Assembly (NCBI GenBank): GCA_025024175.1
Contig: QCXZ01000001.1
Location: forward strand, 11,966,001-12,030,000
Direction: 5' to 3'
DNA from: Rhyzopertha dominica
Lineage: Eukaryota; Arthropoda; Insecta; Coleoptera; Bostrichidae
Length of the DNA stretch: 64,000 nt
Positions 12,201 to 26,200 of the stretch are shown here, piece by piece; position 1 is the first letter of the stretch; each line of letters opens with the position of its first letter. The notes beneath the pieces are model-generated. The model was not told the DNA's origin, did no database searches, and saw nothing but the letters and a program-made list of their open reading frames with translations. The position numbers were made by a program, and so were the translations under genes.

Positions 12201-15200
12201 CTTGTTTATAGTAATACAGACTCCAAAAAAGGAACACTGCTATTCCAAGAGCACTGGCGACACAAAACTTCTACTTACTATACTAAACGAACATACAATC
12301 ATTAATGTTTTAATAATTGTTTTTAAAGTACCTAACTGGCTAGGTTTACGATAACAGGACGCAAAGTGGTGGAGATAAAAAGTGATTGCATTATGAGTTA
12401 CTTGATAACAGTCTACAAGCGTATGTATGTATACCAGTTTGTCAGCGAAAAATGTGTCTACTTTTAGTTCAGTGTTAGCATTTTCATAGAGAATGTTCCT
12501 AAACGAGCTAAAAATTGAGGAAGACAACGATCCAATCACATTGAACGTGAAGCACAGGGTTTCATTAACAGATTTTTTAGAAAAGGTATGCTTTCGTTGT
12601 GCACGTATGTACTTATGTGTGTGTAAATAAAAAACCGCTGCAGATTGAATCAATACTTCCACATCCAAATGGCATTTACGTTTTTATTTCTTATGCTATA
12701 CGATTAGTAATCAGATTTTTTGCATTTTGTCTCTCTACACATTTTTTCTAAGATAAAGTCCTCGTGATATCGGCAAAATATATAAATTTTAAAATCGGTT
12801 TTTTCCAAATAACTCGAAAATTATTAACTTAACAAAAAAATTACAAGAGTGCTTTCTGATCAGAAATTTGATTTTATATATGATACCAAAATGAAAAAAA
12901 AATCGTACGAGCAGGGACCAAAATAGGTTTTTTGGAAATATTTCGAAAACGTCAAAATTTTGAATAAATTTTCTAAGANACTTTTTATGAGAAATTTTAT
13001 TTCTTATCTGATGGCATTTTCATTTTTTTAATATATTAAGTATATTCGGAGATATTTAGGAAAAACCGGTTTCTTTAAGTGACGCTTTTTTGCTAATCTT
13101 CTTCTTCTTCTAAACGGTTTGCTGCACCGAAAATTTATAAGAATGAATAATACTCACAGTTATACTACTAATCACATACTAAAACGAAAAAAATATAAAA
13201 AAATAAAAATTTGTAAAAAGGGTAGTGACCCCCCAGTTTTGCCCCCTTCCCGATACCGTACTTACCCCATAAACAATAGTAGTTTCGGTAGTTGAGATTT
13301 ATACGTTTGCCAAATTTCAAGTTCATATATTAAGTCTTTCGAAAGTTACCGCGTATACAAACAAAACCACAGACACACAGACAAGAAATTTTTTTTGCTC
13401 AAATTTTGTTCTTTTGCGTTTTCGACCATTTTAAAGCGAATGAGCAAATAAAAATTTTTGAAAATTTTCTCGCGATACAATACTTTCCATCCGTTGGATG
13501 TGGAAGTAATTACTAGTGTTCCCGAATTTATTAAATCTTTCAAGTAAATATATTTTAATTGAATGATTGATTGTAAAACTGGAATGTGTTTCGATATTGA
13601 ACAAAAATTTATGGCGGTATTTGTTGGAAAACTTATGTATATAATAATAGTAATATAATTTTGACCTTTTTTATTAAATCAAATAAGATGAAAATACAGA
13701 TGTGTAGGGTTTATAACCAAAAACTTACTGTTTGATACATTTCTGTGAAATCCCTTTCTGCAACAAATAGCATTTCAGCTTTTAAAGATTTTTTATTAGT
13801 TTATAAAAATTCACAGCGAGGCATTATAACATAAGCGAACCGTAATGCCTCTAATGTAATACAGATTTTTTTTGCGTTAAAGATGCGTTTTGAAAAAAAA
13901 ACGTAACGCCCAGTATCCAAAATAAAAGATAAACCAAACCCGCCATTATTGTATTGTATTATTAGAATATCTGTCCGCCAGCACAGAGCACACGCGTGAA
14001 CTTACTGAATCATTAAATATCAGCCAAACTTCCGTTTCGAAAATTTTAGGAGAAAAGCAAAGACTATCCGTATAACAAGGCTCCGCTTCACCAAGAATGA
14101 GATAAACATGACCTTAAAGATCGATTTGAATTTTAGGCTTGGCTTAATATTTACATTTTCTGGTACATAGTCGGTCTAACATTAATACAAATATATTTGT
14201 ACAATAAAGCATGTGGCTGTACCAAAAACATTAGGCAGTCCCCATACTGTGAGAATATTTGAAGTCATTATCACAAATAAGTGAACGAAAAAGGCTCAAT
14301 CGCTAGACCTTCAAAAACGATTTTTTGGGTTATTAAAGATACGTATCGTCAGACTTGGAAAAAACTGCTTGCAGATTTTTCATTAAAATTTTTATTTGTA
14401 TTTTATTTTTTTAAATTTTATTTTTAATGACATGATTAATAATTTTACATCAAAGGTTTTATTGGCTAGTATCCCAAATGTCTCAAAAGTTATGTAAACA
14501 GTAATGATTTTGCACAAATAAATAACTTAAAAAGTATCTACCAAAACAAATACACCACCGTTCTTGCAAAATATATAGATATATAGCACAATTTGTGTCT
14601 TGTTGATAGGACGGGATACTTTCAAGATCAAATATATTGTACTTTGCTGCAACATCCTTCTCATCTGTCGAGACAGTATTTTGGAACCTCATTCTAGCCA
14701 ACCATGTTTTCTGTGTTTTCATTATAAGCGTTAAGCGATCAACTAAACCATAAACTCTTTTCACCAAAGTTTCTATAATATTTATTGAATTTATATTTCC
14801 CTCTGCTGCAAACTTTCACCGCAGTCATCAGATAACCTAGCAGAGCGTTGTATGCTTGTATCACAAAAAGCAAGTTTCGTTTAAGGGTCTTCTCTTTTTT
14901 GTCACTACTCACTATGGTAGAATCGGTTACCTTTCGCATCTAGCTTTTGTGGCTTAGAAAATCACACATACGTTTACTTAATAATCATTTTAGATTATAC
15001 TAACAGCAAAGCTATACTTCTCGGGGACTTTATCCAGTACATAACGAAATACTAACTAATACCAGGGGTCTAGACCCATCCATGCTCCAACCACTCAGGC
15101 ATTCTTAAAATAACTATCTTACAGTTCAGACCTCGACTGTACTCAAGTACAAGTACTTAATTTCGGCACTTCAAATACATTTGGAGTACTTGGCTCGGTC

Positions 15201-17204
15201 AATGTAAAGTACTTACTTGAACAGTGTTTAAGTACTAAGTACGTATACATTAACCAATTATATCTAGTTTAATTTGGCTCCTGCTGTTGCAGTGTATACG
15301 ACCCTTTGAAATGCTGATGTGATACCTGATCGATTAGGTGCCAACATTCTACCTTCTACCGTAGCCCATACTTTGCGATATTTATATCAATTTCTAATGT
15401 GTAGTTAAAAAATTACATTGATACTGTTACCACCACAAAACAAAGTGTAAGCAGTGTTGTTAAGTAATTAATTACAATTACTTGAATTAGTAATTTCATG
15501 TAATTAAAGCAGTAATTAATTACTTGTTCTACAATTTATTGTAATTCACTTACAATTGAATTACTCGTTTTGTTACAATTAGAATTATTACATTTTCACA
15601 ATTGCACTCTAAAAAAAATTTTTAAATGTTTAAATACGGTTGCAAAGCTCTCGACTGGTAGCTTAAAGTTATCGGTTCTGAGTACCGACTACTGCAGGTA
15701 AAATATTTCTGGGAAATTGTTAAGCATCTATTGATTAGTTCAGCAATAACCAAAATGTTGTATATCAAGTCAACGTGACAGAACAAATTAGACCTGCGGC
15801 AACAGCCGTTGAAAGCCACGTATGATGACCATATTATGACATCAGCAAGAACGCCAAAATTCTTTTGATAGAACGATTTTTATAAGTAGATGTAATTGAT
15901 TATTTGCAATTACATAAAGCGTGTAATTGTAATTAATTACAATCACATATTTTGTAATTTCAATTGTAATTAATTACAATTTGCCCATAGTAATTGTAAT
16001 TGTAATTAATTCTGTGTGATTGTGAAGTAATTTTAATATCACTGAGTGTAAATAACACAAATAGAATTCAGTTTACATTTTCAGACGCTTTCTATATAGA
16101 CAGCTTGTATCTAGCGGTGGCCATGTATGCGTATTTCATACTACAAAACAAAGTTTATGCCACATAGATGCCGGACTTCCGATTATACCGGAAATTAATA
16201 ACTTCGCTATTAAAGGAATCAACAACAACAATAACACAAGCAAGGACAAACTTAAAACTGTGAAAATTGAGTTAGAGGTGTACACATACCTAGGTGACAA
16301 ACAACACTCCTTAGATATGTTTCACAATTATTATCGAATAATTAAAAAAGTCTTTTTGCGTTAATAGCGTCAATGGCTTTCGACGTCATGCTTTAAGCGA
16401 TGAAAATTTTGAACAACTGGTTATTACGTACGTTGTGTTTTATTCCTCAATAGTAAATGCGTTGTCTGAATATCTAGACAACGGTAAATGCTTACTACAA
16501 AAATTGGACTAAATGGATTAGATTAACTAAATTTTTATTTTATTTAAACAAGAGCAAAGAAATTAAGTAAATAATAAAACAAAATTTTAAGAAAATATTT
16601 AGCAAAATGGAACAAAAAATAATATTTTATGGGTACACAATACGCAGCATGTATAGGAATATACATAAATCACAGATTTATCTTAAATATCAGTATTATT
16701 GTTATTAAAATATTCATCGTTTTCATTTGTTTACTTAGTACTGTGTACTTATAATATGTTGTACACGAATACATGTACTTGTACTCCGACTACCATTTTA
16801 AGTAAAATATTTGTGCTGGAGTACATATTTAAGCAAGTACTTGTACTTCGTACTTAAGTATATTTTGTTTGTACTTGGCTCAACTCTGCTAGAGTTAACA
16901 TTATTAAGAACATACAGAATCAATCTAACAGTGTAGCAACTATATGAACTATATCTAATCGTCTTGTAACCTTTACTATAGATGTATCTGAAACACCGTA
17001 TATTTCTTGAGAAGTAATCTTTAGATATTTAAAAAAATTAGGAATATTTGGATGATTAATTGCTGAAAATTGTACTTAATTTTTTTGTTGATGTTATTAC
17101 AACCGCCTTTAACATTGCCGCAATTAGCACATTTTTAAGCCTGCGCATTTTAATTTCATGCTCACCACCGGCACGTTTACCAGATTTGTTTATACACTCA
17201 TATA

Positions 17205-17264
<60 letters not shown>

Positions 17265-20200
17265 ATATATATATTTATTATTATTATTATTATATATTTA
17301 TATTTATATATATTTATATACTCACAGCACTTAGTTGATATTGAACTATTCGCTGCCCTTGTTGCAACCTACAGCTAATTGGCCCACTCGCATCAGGTTA
17401 GAAAAGGCTATAGCATCCACTTCTAAAAACATACTAAACATTTTATTTGCAGGCTTAGTACTATGCAGTAACTAAATAAAATAAATCATCAATTCCACCA
17501 GGTTTTCGTCTGTAAATTTAACCTTCGTTGTGTATACTGACCGTCTTATCGCAAGGTTGCTAACACCTAACCAATTCCTTACAAGCTTAATTAATAAAAT
17601 TAATAAATTAATTAAAGAAAATTCATTTCTGGTTAAGCAAGTCGACTACATTTCGTTTCTAAAAGAACCTACAAAACATGACAATCTGATAAACGCATAT
17701 CCTGTGTCTATTAATGATAAGTGGTAAACATATTTTGAATAAACTTTCATTGGCTCTTGATAAACTAGAAATAAGAACAACAAACGTTGTTTAGTCATAG
17801 TTGCAATCTATACATATGTGGGTAGTGATACAAAATGCTCACAATTGGTTGTAGCATGCAACTTACGGTTTTTATTTAATATGATATTGTTTTTAAAGCG
17901 TTCATTTGGTACATTTTATGGATTACACCATATATGTTTTTAATTTGTCGAATTTGTACAACAGAATCAATCACGCATACAAACCCATCTATGTTAATGT
18001 AACGTTAGATGTATCATTTCTTGTTTTCATTTCTTGTGAATATTTTAGTTTCATATTCTGTTGATCTAAAATTAACAGATCAAATACACAATTCTAGATG
18101 AAGGAATTCCATTATTAAATACTATAACATTTAGCTCAAAAAAATTAATATTACTATTAGTCGTCATTGCTTACACGAAGAAAATTAAAAGCTAAAAAGG
18201 TTTATTCCATTGAGATCAACAACTGTAGTAATCAAAGAATTATGAAATTATGAAACCGACCGTGAATTTCACATGTGCGGTCGTTTTCGCTAGCAGCTTT
18301 CTATTTCCATTTAATTTCGACCAAACGTCCTCTTCAGTGCTATCGGCCATGGTTTCACCCAAAACAGACCAATTAAAAATGGTGTGCATTTATAGCGACT
18401 AGTTGTGTATTGCTTAAACAATCGATTTCACGGTCCAAAAATTCACCGTGTTTCGCAGACTGTAACAGTTACGTCGCCGAAATACACACCGCAATATCCC
18501 ACAGTTAGGTAAAATTCATCACTGCGAACAGTAGCAATATGGTGTGTTGCATTGTTGGTTTTGCAAAATAACAAAGGAAATGAAGATAACGACGTGCGCG
18601 GCCTGTTTTACCACGCGCTGCAACGGTTTCCGCAATTTGTTTGATATAGGACGGATTGGGGAATACTGAATTAGGATAAGGTGCATTTGTGCCGGTAATA
18701 GTAGCAGATATGAACTCGTTAAAACGGAAAAGGGAGTACAAAAAAGACTCAATTTATGTGCTGGACTTGTATACGTTGACTTTCGACGAAAATGAAACTT
18801 TAGAGAGCTTGGAAAATATCGTAAGTAGGTAATAGCAATAGCATATGATTATAATAAATATACGTAGACTGAAGCATATACAAAATATTCGTGTACTTTA
18901 AGATGAATGTACTATCTTTGTAAAACCAGTCATTTTAATCTACATAGTAGAAAAGGACAGATGTCCATATATAATTGTTAGCGTTTAAGAGTTAGTTTTA
19001 AAAATTAACTTGCAATATGGCTAGGTATTTTCGACTACGAATATTCAAACCACACGATCGCCCGCACCAGTGTTATAAATTATTTTACGTGGTTAATCAA
19101 AAGTATAGAATAGGTAATCAGTTTTTTTATTTCTATAAATATGAACGTTATAACAAAATGTCCTTAAGAAAGAATTTATGCTAATTATTATATTTCATTT
19201 CTTGGCTAACTTTTTTATATGTCAGTACATTTCCATAGCAGCATATTTTTTCGTATAAACCAAACGATTATTTGCGGAATTATATTGCTTTTTTATACTT
19301 GAATGGCTTATTGTATATTTTGTATGGCTTAATAACAAAATTTTTGTGCATGAAGAAGACGCTTTTGATGTATTAACCTTGGGGATACTCATCTATATCA
19401 ACCATGCAACAATAATATTAATCAGTCGTCGGTTGTTTGACTAATAAAAAAGAACAAATTATGTACTTAATTTTTATGATAAATAGACTATTTATTGTCA
19501 ATTTATTTAATTGAATAAAGTATTACTGACATTAGAATTATCATCAAATTAATAAAAATCAGTATTACCACCTGTAGAACTCTCGTTGATAACGCTATTT
19601 GTCGTTTATTTAATTACACGATTTACCACAAAAAAATAAAAAACGCTGCCATGAAAATGAAAATTAATTTGGAAAAAACTTTATTAAGGAAATTTTGCTA
19701 TGAAGTTCATAAACAGAAGTAAATCTGTTAGCCTACACTTTAGCTCATTTTGTTTTTTTTTTTTGAGCAGTTATACTCGTAGGTAAAATCATGTGAGTTC
19801 ATGTCTCTGTAGTAGATTAAAACATATTTAAATCGTGCAATACAGAAACCGCGCCTCTTTTTGACTATTTCACATAATGAGTTAGGCCTGGGTTGCTTCT
19901 CCAAAAAACTGCTTATTAAATTTTGGTTTTATTGGTTGGTGCTAAAAGGGTTTTCAAAATTCATTATTTGCATGCTTAGCATTACTTCGTGACAGTGATG
20001 GATATAACTCGTATTTATCGTTTGTCTGTAATTCATTATACAGGGTCGTTCACGGTGAATGGCCTATAAGACAAATGTGGAGACTAATAAAGCGACATGT
20101 TTGAATTTAAACGTTATATTATGTCTTCGAGGGTATAGCAGGTAGTGGAATTGCCAAGTTTTGTATAAGTAACTTATCATTAAATTCGTTATTTTAAATA

Positions 20201-23200
20201 AACATCCTGTGTATTATATAACTTTTTAATTTGTTGTTTTATATACTTCTTAAAATAAACTGATTTTTTCGCAAAATCTAATTTCGTTTTAGGGATTGAT
20301 CTATTGATTAATTTTTATAAGGTTTGTTTGCATATATTATTTTGTCATTATCAAAGGAAGATATAAATTTCTTTTCATCTGATGTATAACCACAGATTAA
20401 AGTGAGGGTTCTCTTTAATCTGTGGTGTAATACTTATTACAGTATTATCTTTGAAAGAAACGCTATTTTCTTATTACTGTTAAAAGTAGGTACATTGCTT
20501 AACAAAAGATGGTAAACGTTACGGTAGAAAATGGTACACGCATACTATTTTAGGGGACGTTAATAACAGAGTCTCTTTTCCACCTACAGGCAATGACTGT
20601 TAAGAAGTTTAGTCGGTTTGAAGCAAATTTTCTGCAGATTAGTTGTATATCAGGTGCTGTAACTAATAATTGACTAGTAATTTCAGTATTACTTACCTTT
20701 TAAACATAGTATCATATGTAAACCAAATGAAAAAAATTATTTAATTTTATTTTNATTGACAACAAAATCAAACAGTGTTAGTGTCAAAAGAATCAACTCA
20801 TCCATGCTCGAATTTTATCTTTGATAAGTTGTTACACCAATAAGTGATTATTTCTAAAGTGGATTTGGAAGATGTTTGTAAAGGAAGAAAATGCGTATCT
20901 TATTTTAAAAGCAATGAATACAACCGCAACTAAATAATTTGCACGGTTATTGAGATATTAATTTATTTCTGAAAACGTTGCAGTTTTTAAATTTGACGAA
21001 AAATCTGCATACCTATATCAAAAACTGTTCACATTTGAAACATGTTCTATTATACAAAGCCACACTAAAATCGAGCGACAAATGCAAAAATAAAATAATA
21101 TACTTGCAATGTTTTTAAATTCATGTTAATTGCAAGATTGGCAATACATTTATTAGGCAGAGCATCCTCGGATACATATACATAAATTCAAATTACTGAT
21201 ATTTTGCTCCATTAGTTTCCAAACGTGTTTGATAAGCTACCATCTTGAATTAACATCTAAACTATTATTAAAGGAATGTCGTGCTTCCCGCCAAATTTCC
21301 AACTTTTGGTATTAATATTATGATAAGTAATATAAAGCTTACATTTAACAATTTAGACATTAGAAACGCCATTAATATGTAATTAACGTTAAAATTTATC
21401 TAGATCCAAAGCCAATATTTTTTCGCAATACCTGGTACCTATAATAATTAATATATAATGATTACATTCAGCTTTTTCGTTAATTTCAGTTACACAGTAT
21501 TCGATAAATAGTTGTAGCAAAGAAAGAAATAAATTATTCAATATAATGAATGTTATTACATATAAAAACTAATTGCATATTTATACACAAATGTGAAATT
21601 TAAATTTCCGCTTCAATTATTAGCATCTACCCACCATACAAAGGCGTTACTTACATCAATGCTTATGTGATCGTTTAGGTGTCCCTATACGTGAATATTC
21701 GTGTAAATCTCTAACAATTTATGGATACGCATACGTGTAAGTACATGTTTAAACTTGAAACTAACGAAGTACTATTATAGGGGTTAACAGCAAGCAGTAT
21801 ACAAATTTAGTGAAGTGCAGTTGATTCCAAATTAATGAAACGCTCATAAGTTTCAGCAAGTTAATTAAAGCATTACTTTTCACCATAGTCGTAAATTAAG
21901 GACAGTCTAAATCTAAGTATTACTGTCACTTATCGAAGACGAACATCTATTGGTTTATGGACCGACTTTATGCTGAAAATCGCAGTATATCAGGAAATAT
22001 TAAATATTATGTCGGATGTCCCCCAAAGTTTATTAGGAGATATAATATAATATAGTCATGCATATACGAAATATAAAATATAATTTAATAACTTATCTCT
22101 TATGTAAAAACATGCTACCTATACTTATTTTATTAATTATCATTATCTGTATTATAAATAATTATACCATTGCTTTTTTTATTATCTAATAATAAATGTT
22201 AGTCTAATAATCTTTAAAATTAACTAATTGATTGTCACATACATTCGTAGGTAATTGTGTAGGTTAATCGTTGACAAAAAATGTATCAGCTAAAACTGTT
22301 TTAAAGAAACATAAGTAGACAATAAAAATTAAGCAATAACAAGAAAACACAATAATATGACCATAATTTTTATTTTATATCGCTCCGCTACTATTGTGAC
22401 CTGATGGTAGTAGGGAAGATAACGTTCCAGGCTCGTATCCTAACACTGTCTATTGTCGACGGCTTTGGTAGTTGGTACTACACATCTTAATCTTAATTAC
22501 GATTCCGACTTTTTAACGGAACATTTTACAAAGGCAAAAAGAAATAATGCTAATTTTGGCAACGCCGCTTAAACAAGGCCGCAACGTAGCGCACCGCAAC
22601 CCGCAACTACAACAAAAACAAACTTTGCTATGAAAAAAGACATAACCTGTATGTTTTGGTTGTGTCGTGCTTGTTTGTCTATTGTGCTTTATTTATTTAT
22701 ATGAACAAGATTCTTAGTTTTAGAAGATTGATCCGAAATAACAACATTATATCAAAAAACATGCATGCCATGACATACGAAGAATTTAATTTCTTTGTTT
22801 ATTGTTTCTACTGGATACTGAAATATGAACTGATAACAATTCCCAATAACCAATAGCATTCGACTTATTAGTTTTTAATTACCGTTAGCAAATAGCAAAT
22901 TTGTTAGTCAGATAATCGGTGTCTCAAACTGACGAGTGTGTTTGTATTATTACTCAACATGTTCGAAAACTTTATTAGTACCGTTAAGGCTCAAACCAGT
23001 AATATAACTGATAATTTAAAAGTAAAGAGCAGAAAGTTAACATATAACATAAATTCTCTCAAGAATAGAATTACCAACAAACCCAAGACTTCTGTATATC
23101 ATGCAGTAAATCAGAAAGATGACTCTGAATATTTATATAGTGATTACCTCTCACCTCGTGCCTTCTATGTCAGTGACACATGGCCATCGATGAACGATAA

Positions 23201-26200
23201 TATGCAGTGGGAACCGTATGTCCCACCTAAACTTGACGAACACAATATTGTTGATAGATTTGTAAAGGTTATAACGATAAATGATGATGATGATGATGAC
23301 AGTGTAAGATTTGTGTAGTTTTCTGCCGATATTTTGTACTTATCTTATTAATTTTTGTTTACAGAGACGAACTGATCGTGAAGAAATCAGAAGAAGACTT
23401 GCAATGGGTGCTGAGGACGATTATTACAATAACTATGATAGGCCTGGACGCAAACCAAGTTTACAAGCAAGGCTTCAAAGTGGTAAGCATCTATAAATTT
23501 TTTATTTTAAATGCAGACTTACTAGAACATAAAATTTAGGTACTCATAATTCTACTGAATTCTGTTAACATACCTTGGTAGCAGTAGGTTTGTTGTAACG
23601 ATTTACTTATTTATGTTTTCAGAGTCGAATGCTTTATAAGTTAATAGCCTTGAAGATATATTTTCACTACTTAGTAGTTACAATAAATTTTGTTTCATAA
23701 TTATCCTTATAAATTAATTCGGTTACCCTCTTTATTAAAGTTTTTAGTGTTGGGAAAATAATTTTTTAGGAATTTTGCTATAATTTTCTTTCTTTTATTA
23801 TATGGCTATATTTGTAGCTAATTGAACCACACTTTGGGTCTCAAACTTATCTTTTGGTAAAGTTTGACTTTTGCAGAACCTTTTATCTTATTGATTAAAA
23901 ATTTGATGGACCTATCGTTATAGACTAATAATTATATGTTACTTGATATTTTAATTTAATGAATTTCATGCATAGGTAACATTCATTTTACTTAATAGAA
24001 TAGTGTATATATTCCAGTACCACATGGGATTTTAAATTTACTTTTCTATTGCTATTTTCTGTTTTACTAAGAAGTAGAAATTACTATAAGGCAGAGGCCA
24101 AAAGCACAGATTTTAGTGTTGATTCACACCTAGTCACCCATGAATTATTTTTATTTAGAGCATATTAAGTCAATGTAATAATCTCAGTGTTGAGGGTTGT
24201 GCCAAAATCTTTATTTTCAGGACATTGAATTAAAATATCAAACTCGTTAGTGGGTTGCTTTTGAAATGTTTTAATAATATTATTTAATTAATAAATTAAA
24301 TGTTCCAAAAACAGAACTGGACCATCAGCTTATTGTTCCATCACTCAACAAATTGAATTTGATTATTGATGCAAATCACTATACTCTTCTAAGTGTATTC
24401 TAGAATTTTGTATTCCGGTCATGTGTCAAAGGAAATATTTTCTATGATTGATATCAATAATATGTAATAAGAAGTACTTAAACACCTCGTTGATTAGGTG
24501 CACACAATAGAAGTTGTGATTGTTTTTATTTAACAGAGGGCAATAAAATTTGAGTTCAATGTATCATCAAAAGCAAATTCCGTTTTGGATCATTTCATTG
24601 GCATCTGCAATTGCACAATTGATTTGTGAACTGTTCCGAATTTCTTGTTGAATCAAACCTAATAATGAAAAGTTAACTAAATTCATTTATTCATTAGTTC
24701 ATGTCTATTTCTACCTGAAGTACTGAATATTTAGGACATCATACCTCAAATTTAACATGGGGATCAAAAGCACGATAATTCATGAAACGCACCATTTAAA
24801 ATATAAAGTTTAAACAAGCCCAGATAATCAAAGGGATTTTTTTTGCTGCTTTTATTTTGCATATTTACATCTCCAATCTAATTATGTTTATATCATAACA
24901 CAACAAAAAAGGAGACAACAAAATGGCTTGCAAATATCTTCAGGGATCTATTTTATAAGGAATGTAGTTTCTGTGCTTCTGTTTATTATATATTTCTAAT
25001 CGTAATTATTATTAAAATCTAATAAATAGGTTACCATTATTCAGGTATTATTATTATTTTAATCACAGCAGCAGATACAGTTTTTTAGCAATTTTCATAC
25101 CCATATATTAAGTGTTTTTTTACTATTAACTAAGGAGGTATATCATAACAATCTAACTATATTATTGGTTCTTTTAGGTATGAATCTTCAAATCTGTTTT
25201 ATGAATGAAACAGTATCGGATACCGAGAGTCCAAATTCTGACACAGAGAATACAATGATGAGTGCGAAACAGCAAAAAAGAAACACAAAGAACAACAACC
25301 TAACGGCAAAAGAGGAAAATAATACATCTGCTCCTGTTCAGAGGCCTGCTACTCTAAATCTGGGACAACCTCTTCTACAGCCTTTAACTCAACCCATGAC
25401 TGAGGTGGATTTCTTTGCCCGGCAGGCACGCTTACAGACTGAAGCAAGAATGGCATTAGCTCAAGCCAAAGAAATGGCGAGGATGCAGATGGAAGTAAGT
25501 GTACAATATTCAAATGCTATGCATTTTAGATGGTGATGTTATGAGTCCAGTCACATATGAATTGGCCCAAGCCTGAGTAAAATACAGAATCATACTTTGG
25601 ACACAGTTTTTTTTTTATGAAGAGAACGGAGAAATTTTATTGGATATTTGGCAATATTAACAACTTAACAAAAATACTAAATAACACAAATACATATGAG
25701 GGTGAATGCTTTCAGCGTCCATAAATATAAGATAATATTTTGTCGGATAGATCGCTGTCAGGCAAATTTTGAGGTTCTTCGTCTTTGACAAAGATTACAG
25801 GTGTAATCGAAACGTCAGACTATTAACTTTTTGTCAGTGTTTTCAAGAGACAGCGATCTATCCGACAAAATATTATCTTAACACAAATACATAGTTTAAA
25901 AACACAAGCACAAAACAAAACTAAGTTTGGCGCATTAGAATTGGCTTGTGAAGTTTCTAGTATTTACCATTTTGGGTGCAATCTCCCTTTCGTTTTAAAA
26001 CTACCTTAATGTGTTGTGGCATGGTTTGTACTAAGGTACTGCAGTATTATGGCGTAAAACTATTTCATATTTCATTAAATTTAATTTCTAACTCATTAGC
26101 TGTGTGAACTGGGGTAGTTCACAGTTTTTTTTTTTTTATTTCATGCCAGAATATCTCAATTTGAGACAAATCTGGACCGCTTGATGGCCATTTTATCAGG

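Noticed and set aside
12240..12668. 142-codon minus-strand open frame
   Set aside because: No recognisable motif, no splice or promoter context, and composition like the surrounding AT-rich intron; likely chance.
17060..17338. 92-codon frame rich in Ile and Tyr
   Set aside because: Reads through a TA/ATT microsatellite.
22395..22445. tRNA-like A and B boxes on the plus strand
   Set aside because: Box spacing is too short and the B box has two mismatches; no cloverleaf can be drawn.
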